Source: Flammulina velutipes (taxonomy: Eukaryota; Basidiomycota; Agaricomycetes; Agaricales; Physalacriaceae). From it: a stretch of DNA of 64,000 nt. The notes below the pieces were generated by a model. It was not told the origin of the DNA, searched no databases, and saw only the letters and a list, made by a program, of their open reading frames with translations. Shown in pieces: positions 43,140-54,499 of the stretch (positions are counted from its first letter, which is position 1; each line of letters begins with the position of its first letter). A program made the position numbers and the translations under genes. The stretch lies in contig CM022375.1 in NCBI GenBank assembly GCA_011800155.1, positions 806,001-870,000 of the forward strand, in the 5' to 3' direction.

Positions 43140-45609
43140 TTAGTGATGGAACATAGAACAAAGAGAAACTACAAACGCGTAGTCAAGATAGAAGCCATGC
43201 ATGAGCTTGTGATACGCATCAATGTTTTTCTCCCAGTACGTCTCAATCATGTCAATGTGTCTCTTGTAGACGCCTGACATTTCAGGTCCGCAGAATTCGA
43301 CTCGTGCATTCCTCGCATGACCCAAGAGGATGTTATGGATCTTTCCAACCGGTTAGAATCAAAAGATTGAAGAGACGAGAAAGCAGACGCACAGCCGTAC
43401 CAGCTAGGGCAAGTGTCGCTGGCGCAATCTCTTTCTCATCAGGAAGACCGGGATGCGCCGAGGTAAGAAGATGTTGATGAGCGTCGAGGATCTTGCGGGT
43501 GGTGCTCTTGCTAGCGAAAACGACACGAGAAAGGTATGCGCTGTACACTGGTGCAGTATACAGTTCCGTCCTGATAGGTTTTCCCTAGGGATAAAAAATG
43601 TAAATGAGTGAATGCGATGTAGTCAATGCACGTACATCAGTATCAATGGTGAACATGTAGTCAAACGAGTGAGCGAGTGCCAGAGCATTTGACCGTCCAG
43701 CTGGACTGTTGTTGAGTTTGAAATGATCCAGCACGATAGATTCTCCCTTCGTTTTCAAAGCTAGCCTGAGATTGTTGAGCGAGGAAGTAACCTAGAACAA
43801 ATCAGAAATGCAATGACAACGTAGCGGAAACGCACATAATTCCGGAGTGGGACTAAGTAGATTTCTTGTTTGTCTCGCTGGAGGCGGTCGAAGATGTCTC
43901 CAAGTCCGTCGAAGCCACCGTCTCTTGCCGCCTCAAGGAGGGAAGACGTCACGATTGTTGATGTTCCGTTTGAATGGAAGGGGTTCGGAGCGACCTTGAA
44001 CAACATCCTACGAAGGCCAATGTCGAGGGCGGCACTCATCACCGTGTTGATACTCGCACTTTGCTTCTTCTTACCGATGCGAGATTTATCAAGCATGAGC
44101 TCCGTATGAGGAAGCCAGCTCAGGGGATGACCATGATAACGGGGTAGCATTTGCGTATTGGCAGGCGGAGGTGCTGTCATTGAAGTTGGAACAGGTGATG
44201 CAAGCGTGTCTGGAATTTGGGGCCTCTGACACTGGTGGTTAGAAGTGGTATCGAGATAATGATAGCCTTACCTCGTCGTTTAACTTGCGTGATTGTGTCT
44301 CAGTGAGCTCGGTGCGAGGGCGACGTTTGGATGGCTAGGAATTATGGTAAGTAAAGATAGGTCATACCAAAAAGACCGCTGGAGGACTAACCTTTGACAT
44401 TTCAACATCTTCCCTCATATCTTCATGATTATGAGGGTCGATGTCGATGTCGTCGACGACGGTGGAGGTCAAGTCGGGATCTGATCGGAGTTAGAATATT
44501 CCCGTTCAGGCAGTCGCACTTACCATCAACTTGAACATCATCCTCGATCTCGTCTCCAGCCTCAAGATTTGTTGTCCATACAGCACCCTATCGTAACAGT
44601 CAGCCAGCTACAGCAATAGTAAAGTATGTATACCTCATTCAAAATCTCAGCTGACGCTCCAGTGAAATCATTGGCACGCTCCTCTACACCTGGCATGTCG
44701 TCGTCACCCTCTTCAGCCTCGTCGGCACTACCTTCCGAGTCGCTTTTATCCTCTGGAGGACCTGCACTTATAGGAGGATGACTCTCTCTGGACGAATGAG
44801 CTCTGTGACCTAAAATCGAAGTTCAAAACGGTAAAGATACTGCAAGCTATGAACTAACCTTTGTCTTTGGCGGCTGGCGTCTTTGCCTGGATCATATTCC
44901 AGTCAGTATCATCCTCTGCCTCGTCCATATTGGGAGCTCTGTATTGATGAGTCACCGGTCGTTGGAGCCTGAGCATAATCTTAGGCGCGTCACTGAGGCT
45001 TTCTCCCTTCTTGGACGGTGTCGAGACCTTGGGTGTAGTAACGGTGGGTTTGATGCTACTTCGCTTGGTAGCAGACGTCGGGGGTGTCACCTTTGGAATG
45101 ACATCTGGGGTGGCAGGAATTGTCTTCGGAACAGCGGCTGGGGTGGCGGGTGTCGTCTTTGTGATAGCGTGTGAAGCACTCTTAGCGCTGGTCTTCTTTG
45201 CTGGAGCCTTCGGAACAGTGGTGGGAACCGTCTTCTTGGTGATAGAGGTAGCAGGAGCCTTCTTTGCAGGAGTTCGAGTCTCAACTGCTGATACGGAATT
45301 CTTGGCCCTCTTTGCGTTCGGCTGGGATGTTGCAGCATTTCCCTCAACACCGTCCTCGGGTGGTGCCTCGGGCTTTCGCTTTTTTTTCTTGCTGCCAGTC
45401 GTGTCCAATGCCGCAGTGGCCTTGACCTTAGCTGCACGGGAGGCTGAGTAACAGGTAAGGCTAGTTATCCGCGAACATATTTCGGGTTACTCACGTCGAC
45501 CTTGTTTAGATTCTGCTGCCTCTGGCGTAACAGCTGGCACACCATCATCGTCACCTCCAAAAAGTCGCGCACGCGCAACTGTATATTCGGAGGCATATTT
45601 CGGTGGCAT
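43140..45609 (-). CDS. DUF6532-like protein, Plavaka passenger or accessory gene
   Basis: Ten exons keep phase and end at TGA/TAA in frame: 45609-45495, 45443-44859, 44809-44634, 44587-44524, 44480-44392, 44334-44272, 44225-43836, 43791-43636, 43584-43393, 43340-43140 (676 aa). The N-terminal half is disordered and rich in Lys/Thr/Pro/Ala (TPAKKAPATSITKKT) with acidic stretches (EDDIDIDPHNHEDMREDVEM style). The C-terminal ~270 residues are helical (LPHTELMLDKSRIGKK, APVYSAYLSRVVFASKS, ATLALAGTAVIHNILLGHAR, VYKRHIDMIETYWEKN) and resemble the DUF6532 domain of basidiomycetes. The gene sits inside the terminal repeats, divergent from the transposase, so it is likely element-encoded. The function is unknown; by analogy with TnpA it might bind subterminal sites. 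Confidence 0.8.
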
Positions 45610-45937
45610 CTTAAAGGAGTGGAGTGTTTGGTTTGAATGAGTGGGGAATGTCGGTTGGGATGACTTGGAGTGAAACGGAAATGGAGAAGAATATTGTTGT
45701 TTGGTCCGACAAACAGCGCGAAGGCCGAGGCGCGAGGCTGGACAAACAGCGCACGGCGCGTGACTAGGAAGCGGTACGCCAGGATTAGTCAACAAACTTG
45801 ATTACCCTGACTGGCTCTTTATCAGAACTATCATCTCGCGTCTATCCTGACTTCTGTGTTTGCCATTCACTTTCTCTCTACCGTTCATCTGCTGTCGTTT
45901 CCTGGTGTACTCTATATTATCCTTCCAATTCACCATC
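45610..45937. promoter_or_regulatory. Divergent promoter region of the Plavaka genes
   Basis: The 328-bp gap between the two divergent start codons must hold both promoters. No clear TATA box was identified. A short direct repeat-like stretch, CCAACAAACA..., lies near 45710-45745. Confidence 0.4.
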
Positions 45938-48900
45938 ATGACATCCACCACTCCAATCCAGTGTAATTCCTGCAAACGACTTTTCAACCGACGCTCTGAC
46001 TACACCCAACATGTCGAAAAAACACGTTCGGCACCTTGCCGGAGGGCTAGAGAGAGTACTACTATATTTCCCGCCGTCATGACTGCTGGTTCCCGGCGTC
46101 CATCTCGTCGATCGTCTCCCTCACCAACGCCGCGCTCGAGGGAAGGATCTCAGAGTCCAATGCCAGTAGACGACGAGGCTTTCAACGCCTTCACTGGTGA
46201 CCTCTTTGGTGATGATTACACCTCCCAAGACTTCCCAGGATATGACGACAACTCCGACGGGAACTCTGACCAAGACTCTGGTGCGGACTCTGATGAAGAT
46301 GAGTTCAGCGTAGAGACGGAGGCTAGATGGGAACGACCAAGAGTAGTGATTGATGATAATACGTCGGACTTCGATGACACCGAGCCGTCTACCGGATCTG
46401 ACTTGGATGAGGCTTCAGTCATTGGCGAGCCTTCGTCCGACAGCGATGGAGATACAGAGATGGGAGACACTCGTTCAAGTACTCAAGGGCCCTTTGTCAC
46501 TCTGTTTGGTGGCAAAGCTGGATGTGCCGCTCACATGGATCGCGTGGGCCATGGATACACGAGCTACGAGAATGAGGTTGAGGGACTAAAGCAGAATCAG
46601 TACGCGCCATTTAGCAGCCGCATTGACTGGGAAACTGCACGTTGGGCAAAACTCAGAGGTCTTGGCTCAACCGCATTCTCTGACCTCTTGAGTATCGACG
46701 GGGTATGTTCTACGATTTTCTATGTCGTTGATATGTTAACGTACTAAAATGTCTTCAGGTAGTCGAAGCCCTCGGCCTCTCCTACAAAACATCGAAAGAG
46801 CTCAATGCTATTATCGACAAGGAACTGCCAACGAAGCGGCCGCAGTTTGTGCGAGAAGAGGTAGTCGTTGCGGGAGAGTCGTTTGATCTATTCAAACGTG
46901 ACATTATCCAGTGTGTCAAGGCACTTTATGGCGATCCCAGACACTGCCGTTATCTTGTTGTTGCTCCAGAACGACATTATTCGGACGCCGACAAGACTCA
47001 ACGTCTCTACCATGACTTGCATACAGGTCGCTGGTGGTGGGACACACAGGTGATCATTAGTTTTATTGATACGAGCTATATACTGATAGAAATGACATTT
47101 TTAGAAAGTCTTCGAATCTAACGAAGAGACAGCAGGCGCGACAATTATTCCAATCATTCTTTCATCCGACAAGACTCAAATCACCCTATTCCGCAACAAA
47201 TCTGCCTACCCCGTCTACCTCACTATCGGAAATCTCCCCAAAGAAATCCGAAGGAAGCCATCTCGCCACGGTCAAATTCTCCTTGCCTATCTTCCAACGA
47301 CTCGGTTGCAACATATCACCAACAAGGCTGCACGTCGTCGCGCAGTGGCCAATCTCTTCCACGCTTGCATGGCTCGGATCGTTGAGCCGCTGATTGAGGC
47401 GGGTATCTCTGGTATTGTTATGACCAGCGGAGATGGAGTTCAACGTCGATGCCATCCCATCTTTGCTCTTTATGTTGGTGATTATCCGGAGCAGGTCCTC
47501 GTTACTTGCACATACAGCGGCGAATCTCCGGTCTGTGAATGCCCACCTGATGAACTCGGAGACTATCCATGCTCCTACAATTTCCGAGACTTTGACGCTG
47601 CGGTGCGGGCTGCGGAGAAATTGGGAGATGTGGATTGGACAAAGGCTTGTGACGAGGCAAATATCAAGCCTGTGCAGCATCCCTTCTGGGAACGACTGCC
47701 CTACGCCGACATATTTCGTTCCATCACACCAGATCTCCTCCACCAGATGTACCAGGGAGTCATGAAGCACCTTGTTGGCTGGCTGACTGATGTGGTTGGG
47801 GAGGATGAGATCGATGCCCGTGTCCGTCGCTTGCCACCTAACCACAGTATTCGCATTTTCCACAAAGGCATATCAACTTTATCCCGTGTTAGTGGGACGG
47901 AGCATCGCCAGATCTGCGCATTTATTCTAGGTGTCGTGCATGATGCACCAGGTCGTACGCGGGCCGAATCGCTATGTCTCATTTCATCGACTCGTTCCCT
48001 TCTTGACGCTCTCTATCTCGCCCAATTCCCTGTCCAAAGTAATCACTCACTTGATACGTTGGACGAAGCCATCCAAACCTTCCATAAAAACAAGCATATC
48101 TTTGTTGATCTTGCTGTTCGCGACCACTTCAACTTCCCGAAGTTGCACTCCCTTTCCCATTACACTCGCGCCATTCGCCTCTACGGAACCACCGACAATT
48201 ATAACACCGAATCCACTGAACGTCTCCACATTGACTTCGCGAAGGACGCCTACCGTTCCACTAATCACAAAGACGAGTACACTCAGATGACAAAATGGCT
48301 CGAACGTCGGGAAAAGGTTATCTTCCATAGCGACTATGTACGCTGGCGAGATCAACCTCCGCATATGCAGGAACTGGAGCTGGAGAATATCTCTCTTCCT
48401 GTCGCACACACTCTGGAGGATATTGGACATCCTTATCAATCGAAGACGAGCCGTTTTCCAACTCTGAAGAATGTCCGACTTGACACCATCACATCGGAAT
48501 CGATCAACGGTGGCTACGGGGCAACGCTCTTTGTTGCAGCTTTGGCGCGTTTCATCACCTACTATCGCAACCCTCGTCTGAATGCCCGCCAAGCAGAGGA
48601 CGAGGCATCCACCGTGGTACTCCCATTCTCTGGTATACCCGTGTTCCACAGAATCAAGTTCATCGATGAGGTACATGGTGATTCGGAGACGTTGGATTCG
48701 CTCCATGTTTATCCGCGCAGTATCAATAACCGCAATCATGTTACGCGCTTCTCACGATTTGATACGGCCTTGATAAGGGTACGGACGAGTAGTGGCATGG
48801 GTTCTGAATTGCCCTTGACAGGTATGTATCTCAGAACCCCACACGACTATTGATCACTTACTGTATATCACAAACAGATATGCGCATTGGACGAATCCGT

Positions 48901-49275
48901 GTAGTTTTCAAGATACCAGACAGCCACGTTAGCAAACTCTTCTATGCCAGGGCACCTCTGGATCGATTGGCCTACGTCGAATGGTTTTCTAATTTTACTC
49001 CTACACCAGAACTCGGATCAAGCTTGTATCGAGTTAAGAGGCAAAAGGCGCCAGATGGAAATCCGCTTGTCTCTGTTGTACCGCTCTCGGCTATCCAAAA
49101 GAGCGTACATCTTCTCCCGAAATGGGGAACCACTGTGCCGCCACAATGGACAAGTGAAAATGTGTTAGATCGTGCGCCTTCCTTCTTACTCAACGTTTAT
49201 AAGGATAGACATACATACTTTACGTTGAACCGTCATGTACTATGCCCGTCTCTTCCGGCGAATGAAGGAGAATAA
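45938..49275 (+). CDS. Plavaka transposase
   Basis: Four exons keep phase: 45938-46702, 46759-47049, 47105-48821 and 48878-49275 (1056 aa; introns 55-56 nt). The N-terminus has a C2H2 finger (CNSCKRLFNRRSDYTQHV), then an acidic, Ser/Asp-rich region. The catalytic core shows the Plavaka signatures: ERHYSDADKTQRLYHDLHTG, IILSSDKTQITLFRNKSAYP, TNKAARRRAVANLFHACM, ASGDGV-like TSGDGVQRR, and YVGDYPEQ. A Cys-rich insert CECPPDELGD follows, then DLLHQMYQGVMKHL and TERLHIDFAKDAYRSTNHKDEY. This is a DDE transposase that cuts and pastes the element. No stop or frameshift is seen. Confidence 0.92.
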
Positions 49276-49405
49276 TAGTATATTTCGTTAATGGTTTAGA
49301 ACGAAATTGTTACGGATTTGTCGGGATTTGTACAACGGGAAAATGGATTAGCGGCGGGTTTGTCAAAATTTCGTCATTTCTCGAGAATTCAGGGAAATCC
49401 GTCAC

Positions 49406-49435
49406 AAATCCCTGAGGGACGGTTTTCCTGATGTA
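49406..49435 (-). repeat. Plavaka right terminal inverted repeat
   Basis: Its reverse complement starts TACATCAGGAAAACCGTCC, matching the left end. Confidence 0.85.
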
Positions 49436-49780
49436 CGAGACACTCCAGGCTGCTGGGCTCGTTGTTCAAGCATAGAAACGACAGCATTCCGCATCAGTAT
49501 TTCCGCATCCGACTTGTTTGGACTTGTTCCCCGCCAAATTTGATCAAACAAGTGCACAAGCCACAAGCTTCCAGCTAGGTCTGATTTGACCCAAGTTGAG
49601 TTTTTTGCTGATGCGCTACCGACTGGATGAGGGACTAGAGCTATCGGAAATTTTTACTATGCGTTAGAAATGATTATATGATACACTTTTCATTATTTCC
49701 GAGCCACAGGACACGCTATGGTTAGCTACGATTCGACAGGAAATGGTGCAGACAAGCCAAAAAGCCGGAAAAGCCGGCAA
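49436..49780. other. Intergenic
   Basis: No gene recognised between the Plavaka end and the F-box gene on the minus strand. Confidence 0.4.
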
Positions 49781-51142
49781 TCAAAATGTAGGTTTACTGA
49801 TGCGAGTCGCGTTCTTCCGCATCGATGGCAAGAACAAAGACAATGTCTTCAACTGCGGGAGGAGTCCCCTTCCTATCGCCTCCAGAACGGCTGGTACAGC
49901 GACGTTGGATCCCAAGAAAAGAGTCGTAACTGATGACGTGCGGGAGAGAAAAGCCACAACAATAGCCACCTGCCAGGCCATCGACCCCAACATCGTATGC
50001 CCCAGGCAATCCAGAGACACGACGGAATTGATGGACAACTTGGTCAAGCTGTCGAAGGTTTCAAAGTCGGGGAACCACGACAGGTTGGGGTGAGTGATGT
50101 TTTGGTAATTCTGCAAAGCCAATTTGAGTGTCTCCAAGGCCGGGGCGCGCAATTTTCTGGAAAGCTCCCCGATGAGGGAGTTGGAAGGGAGGTAGTAGAT
50201 AGTCATGGTGTGGAGTCGGGGGAGGACAAAGGGAGAAAGTTGTTGCATTTCGGATAGCAGAAGATCCAGTTCAATGGGTCTATCAAATGATACCCATCTG
50301 ATATACAGCTTCTCTAGCTGTGGCATATGTGGAAGATGGATGAGTCCGTCGATTGGAGCAGTATAGTTGCGGATCCCACTCAAACTCAAACGAGGAAGCT
50401 CGATACTTCGCGTTCCGCCCAATTGAAGCTCAATTGGCCTGTTACTTTGTAGTCCGAGTTTCGTGAGACCGTGAACGTGTTTGAAAACGTTGAGTCGTCT
50501 CTGATCTTGGCTTTCCTTCCATAAAACCACGTTAAGGTTCCGGAGACGCTCAAAAGGGCATGATGCGAAGACATCCATGAGTTCGGAGAACCCGGATAGG
50601 TCCAGACATCGCCAGCGCGAGGCAGTGGGAAGAAGAATGGGGATCAGAGTGCGGATAAAGTCCGTACGCCTTTTGCCAGCAACCTTGGTGTCGGTTAGCA
50701 TGACACGGAGATCGACGTTACGTGATCGTTGTATGGTTAACTCCAGAAGGAATGGGTAGGCCTCTACGACGAATCCGGGGCATTTATTGTATCGCTCGGC
50801 GTTAATTCGGATGTCAGACCATAATAGCGGTGAAGTGAGAACGATTGCGCGCCAGCGTCGGCACACGTATGATAGGATCCAGTGAAAATCGTTTGTTCGG
50901 ATGGTATCATGCATATATATCACGGGAGAGTGGCGATCTGACGATGATTCGCAATGCTCGAAGATTAGACTCAAGACCTCGTTGGGGAGAGTGTGGATGG
51001 CGCAGGCAGCCGCGCGCAAAGCCAGGTCTTGCCCATGAGCGGGTTCGTTATCGACTATGCGCGCCATACAAGAACGTGTTCGGGAAGGAGGCAAGACTCT
51101 CATGGCCCAGGACTCTGGCGTTATATATGGCCCAACAGTCAT
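49781..51142 (-). CDS. F-box-like domain protein
   Basis: Single frame from ATG 51142 (453 aa; an internal ATG at 51067 is an alternative start). The F-box-like domain is at about residues 49-112 (IHTLPNEVLSLIFEHCE ... YVCRRWRAIVLTSPLLWSDIRI), followed by leucine-rich segments (FERLRNLNVVLW, LPHMPQLEKLYIRWVSF, LETLKLALQNY). The sequence is more distant from the 40632 and 51310 genes than those are from each other. It lacks their N-terminal Cys motif, so an upstream exon may be missing. Likely an SCF substrate adaptor; target unknown. It is adjacent to 51310-52833 on the same strand, which suggests tandem family growth. Confidence 0.75.
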   Translation of the reverse strand: MTVGPYITPESWAMRVLPPSRTRSCMARIVDNEPAHGQDLALRAAACAIHTLPNEVLSLIFEHCESSSDRHSPVIYMHDTIRTNDFHWILSYVCRRWRAIVLTSPLLWSDIRINAERYNKCPGFVVEAYPFLLELTIQRSRNVDLRVMLTDTKVAGKRRTDFIRTLIPILLPTASRWRCLDLSGFSELMDVFASCPFERLRNLNVVLWKESQDQRRLNVFKHVHGLTKLGLQSNRPIELQLGGTRSIELPRLSLSGIRNYTAPIDGLIHLPHMPQLEKLYIRWVSFDRPIELDLLLSEMQQLSPFVLPRLHTMTIYYLPSNSLIGELSRKLRAPALETLKLALQNYQNITHPNLSWFPDFETFDSLTKLSINSVVSLDCLGHTMLGSMAWQVAIVVAFLSRTSSVTTLFLGSNVAVPAVLEAIGRGLLPQLKTLSLFLPSMRKNATRISKPTF

Positions 51143-51309
51143 TGTTTGAGTCAGGTGTCCCTACGTGAACAATAAAAGCCCCTGAGGCCCGATTCAAGAC
51201 GTTTTACATTGGGGTAGTCCCCGTGTTATGACTATCCACTTGAGCCGCATCGAACCACAAACCCTCCCCGTCCGCCCCAGGGTTCATGCACATACATCGG
51301 AGTAAAAGC

Positions 51310-52833
51310 TCAGAACGCACCCTCCATCCCAATCCTCTCATCCGCATCAACAATCCCCAGCTTCGCACAAGCAGCATCCCACCTCTCCTCCAACCCATCA
51401 ATCTTCGAAATCACGTCCCTCGCCTTCGCGAGCGCCATCTCCTTTCCCGAGATCCTCAACTCGACCCTTTTCTCGCAGGGGGACTCTAGGGCATGGATGA
51501 CACGCACGGGATCAGACGTCAGCGTCATCGCAGCCATACGCAAGATCGCCAAGTTAGGCAAAAGCGTTGAATGTGAGTGCCAAAGCTGGACGATGTGTGG
51601 GCTAATGAGGTGCAGCGACGTGATGGAGGGATACCGCACCAGGAATGCATCAATTTCTGCAGGAGGCGCGGTGGAGAAGAGCGAGATATGGCGGAGGTGA
51701 GGAAGCTCTCCTGGGAAAGCAGGCAATTTCATGTTCCAGGAACGGATCAAGAGAGTGGTGAGCGACGGGACGTGGAGGCGTTCAGAGGCGTATCGACAGA
51801 ATGAACGTTCTTCACTAGATTGTGTGATCTCCAAGGACCGTAGCCTGGGGAAGGAAAGCGACCTCGGCATCTTGGCCATGAAATCACGCCATGGACCTTT
51901 CTCATCCATCAGATCCGCGTGAAGATCCAATGCGAGAGTTTCGACCGCTGTCAGTTTGGGGAGGTTCGAAAGCCCGTGGATGTCTGTGGAGAACATCGTG
52001 AGCCTCTCCCATGGAACGTCGATGCTTCCTTCTCCCCGCACGGTCAGCCGTCTGAGATTCCATGCTTTCTCGAATACAAAACGCGCCTGTGCTGGTGGGC
52101 GATAGGACAAGCTCCATCTAACCGATACCTCGACTAGGTTGTCGAACGGACATGCAATGAGAATCCCTAATAAAGTTGCATCCCCCACGACGTCCAGGGA
52201 CCTCCAGCGTCCCGTGGTAAGTAACAGCTGATCCAGATTTTGAGACAGAGAGGAATTGCAGAGCATTGGCTTATCCGAGAGGCGAATCGCAAGATCACAG
52301 CCTTCCGAACGACGCAAAACCAATTCTAGTTTGGAGAGTAAGAAGAGACCATGTTTCTCGCTCTTCATGCTATTGTGGGGGATTATGTTGATTGTCGACC
52401 ACAGCCGGGGAGAGGAAAGGACCAATGACCGCCAGCCCCGAGAGACGCGGGATAGAGTCCAAGGAGAATATTTGGAAGACACTGGATCGTTACATGAGGT
52501 TTTTCGCCCATATTCGGATGTGACGAGCCAGTGGAAGATGGTGCGGAGGATGTCGTCGGGGATGGAACGAATGGGGTGTATAGCGCCTCTGTACTGTTGA
52601 ATAGATAGGGTGCATGCGGCTTTCGCGCTCTTCATAGTCTCCAGGATGGTTTGGACGGTGTCGATGCATTTATCTATGCTGGTAGAAAGGGAAAGAGCGT
52701 CGTCGAGGCCTGCTATCAAGGATGGAAGGCTGTTCTCGTCCGGAAGAACATTGGTCGAGATGACCCGTTTGACACTATCAGACACAACAGGCGTCTCCAA
52801 TCCTTCAAACACGCAATACGGGCATTCATGCAC
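51310..52833 (-). CDS. F-box domain protein
   Basis: Single frame of 507 aa from ATG 52833. The N-terminus has MHECPYCVFEGLETP, a C-X2-C motif repeated in the pseudogenes nearby. Then come a helical segment (IDKCIDTVQTILETMKSAKAAC), the F-box-like domain (IHPIRSIPDDILRTIFHWLV ... SRVSRGWRSLVLSSPRLWSTINI, about residues 83-147) and a leucine-rich C-terminus ending in LEERWDAACAKLGIVDADE. It is the best preserved reference for the four degenerate copies in this cluster. An SCF ubiquitin ligase adaptor is inferred from family; no substrate is known. Cysteines near the start may bind zinc. Confidence 0.85.
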   Translation of the reverse strand: MHECPYCVFEGLETPVVSDSVKRVISTNVLPDENSLPSLIAGLDDALSLSTSIDKCIDTVQTILETMKSAKAACTLSIQQYRGAIHPIRSIPDDILRTIFHWLVTSEYGRKTSCNDPVSSKYSPWTLSRVSRGWRSLVLSSPRLWSTINIIPHNSMKSEKHGLFLLSKLELVLRRSEGCDLAIRLSDKPMLCNSSLSQNLDQLLLTTGRWRSLDVVGDATLLGILIACPFDNLVEVSVRWSLSYRPPAQARFVFEKAWNLRRLTVRGEGSIDVPWERLTMFSTDIHGLSNLPKLTAVETLALDLHADLMDEKGPWRDFMAKMPRSLSFPRLRSLEITQSSEERSFCRYASERLHVPSLTTLLIRSWNMKLPAFPGELPHLRHISLFSTAPPAEIDAFLVRYPSITSLHLISPHIVQLWHSHSTLLPNLAILRMAAMTLTSDPVRVIHALESPCEKRVELRISGKEMALAKARDVISKIDGLEERWDAACAKLGIVDADERIGMEGAF

Positions 52834-53377
52834 TCCATTACGGCACCGACTGGATGGTGTATCAGCGAGAAGTCAAACATTGAGATGAAAATGGTGCTTA
52901 TTTACCTACCAGTGTTTGCTTGCTTATTCTTTAGATCCCGCAGTTGGGATGATTGGAAGAAGCTGCCCTACGGATGAAAATATGAGTCAATACGAGGGAA
53001 AGGGGCATAAATCGACGACCTACAGAGGGCGCCATGGGAGAAAGCAGCAAAGAGGGTGCGAAACGATCGGTCCGAAACACATGCCGGCGCCACTGGGTAT
53101 CGCCGGACGAAACTGAAGCGTCTCTTAGTGCGTGTATTCGGCTCATGGGAATGTCGAGCGAGTCTTCGTGACTCGTGAGATGTCAATATTAATCTTCAAT
53201 GGTAGGCCTCCCTCAGACACGCATAGCATACTTATGGTATTTTCAGATATGAGAAATTAAATACTACGATGTCCAAGCGCAGCACATACACGCCAATGAA
53301 GATCTAAATGTATCCCCTTGCTAATCATTCCTCATAGAATCCCGATTCACCATTCTCAGTTGTGATAATCCACCATC
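52834..53377. other. Intergenic
   Basis: No supported gene is seen; it contains the upstream region of the minus-strand F-box gene at 51310-52833. Confidence 0.4.
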
Positions 53378-53839
53378 TCACAGGGTCCTTTTCCTCTCTG
53401 CCTGCCAAACGAAAGGTCTTATCTTTTTTCTACAAACAAATATCCAAGTTGATCGTGACGACAACAAATTATAAGCGAAACACATATCCTTAATTCGGTC
53501 GTACGACATATCGAATAGATCGTCGGGGAAGGACTCGGCATATACTTCTGTGGGACCTTCCACCTTGTCTACGACTTCCCAAGTACGTGGCATGAGCGTC
53601 ACTGGGGCATAAGCCTTGTAGCTCCCCTGGTTGTTTGCTATTGCTTGCATATCGTCTATTCCCATTAGCCTGAGCTGTATGGTATCCATGGTATCGTCGG
53701 ACGGGGGGCTATAAAGTTGTGAGATCACATCCATGAATTATCCTAATGATAAAACGTACACCCCTCGCCCGACAGTGAGAGCGTTGGTGAGAAGCGCTGA
53801 TAGCGTCCCGGTGTAGAAAAGCTTCTTGAAGACATGCAT
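53378..53839 (-). CDS. Small secreted protein paralogue, probably altered C-terminus
   Basis: It starts at ATG 53839 with MHVFKKLFYTGTLSALLTNAL, almost the leader of the 6872 gene. Exons are 53839-53760, 53708-53484 and 53429-53378. The mature part is diverged except for short stretches (VTLMP; compare VTLIPSG). At the second intron the donor reads GATAT|GTGTTT, where the paralogue has CACATG|GTGCGC. One G is missing, so the last exon is read in another frame (KKIRPFVWQAERKRTL) and the homologous WWIITTE reading lies in the next frame. The C-terminus may therefore be changed or the splice altered. Secretion is predicted; function unknown. Confidence 0.6.
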
Positions 53840-53944
53840 CGTGATGGCGTGATCTGTGTCGTATAGGTCGTTGGCGGCAGATGTAATCTGAGACTTTACT
53901 AGTGTATGATGGATTGATAGGATTGAAGAGCGAATTGCTAGTAC

Positions 53945-54100
53945 CGTGACTTTTTTATAAGTACGAGTATGAGGAGATCACCAAGGTTTCCGTGATGACT
54001 TGCAACGCCGACGGGGATGCGGGCGAGACTGACGACGCAGCTGCCGTAGGTTCTTCAATGTTGCTGGGATACTGATTGGTAGGGTGATGGCCGGGTAAAG
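53945..54100 (-). promoter_or_regulatory. Promoter of the secreted-protein paralogue
   Basis: A TATA-like CTTATAAAAAAG lies at about 53950-53962 (minus strand), ~115 nt before the ATG at 53839. The upstream block matches 6571-6745 closely (CTACCAATCAGTATCCCAGC, GTCGGCGTTGCAAGT, ACCTTGGTGATCTCC). Confidence 0.6.
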
Positions 54101-54499
54101 TTACGTAGGTAGGGGACCTCAACAAGGTCGTCTATGAGACTTAGGATCCTGCGAGATACGCGAAAGACGACAACGAGAGCGGTCATATCTCCCCGGCGGA
54201 GGAACGACGTTCCGAATCTGATGGTTCGTATATCGACTACATTGAACAAACCCGACAAGATCTCGAAGCATCCCGTCGCGACTTACATCACATATTAGGT
54301 TGGTAGCATCCTATCATTGCAGCATTCAATATCGTATCTTCTTCAAGCCTCTATCAAATCTATGACGCACTAAATTCGAAAAATACTACAATATCGACAC
54401 CGCGCCCCAACGACTTTGATCTTCCCAACAACCTCAACATCCCATCCTTCCACAACCTCCCGTGCATCCCCGACCCAAGCCGCGCCACCCCAGGCTCCT
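54101..54499. other. Intergenic
   Basis: No gene recognised; it is upstream sequence of the secreted-protein paralogue. Confidence 0.35.

Larger units (their letters stand above)
42589..49435 (+). mobile_element. Plavaka-type DNA transposon (6.85 kb)
   Basis: Terminal inverted repeats start TACATCAGGAAAACCGTCC on both ends (42589 onward; reverse complement ending 49435). The match is exact for 19 bp and imperfect for about 10 more. Flanks CGTGA and CGAGA differ at one of five bases, so the target duplication is uncertain. Inside are a minus-strand 10-exon gene with a DUF6532-like domain (43140-45609) and a plus-strand 4-exon transposase (45938-49275), divergently arranged around a 328-bp gap. 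Plavaka is a CACTA-superfamily lineage common in mushrooms. The two-gene layout recalls the TnpA/TnpD pair of plant CACTA elements. Both genes look intact, so the element may be active. Confidence 0.85.

Noticed and set aside
42584..49440. A confident 5-bp target duplication for the Plavaka element
   Set aside because: CGTGA and CGAGA differ at one base; the true duplication could be shorter, so it is not claimed.
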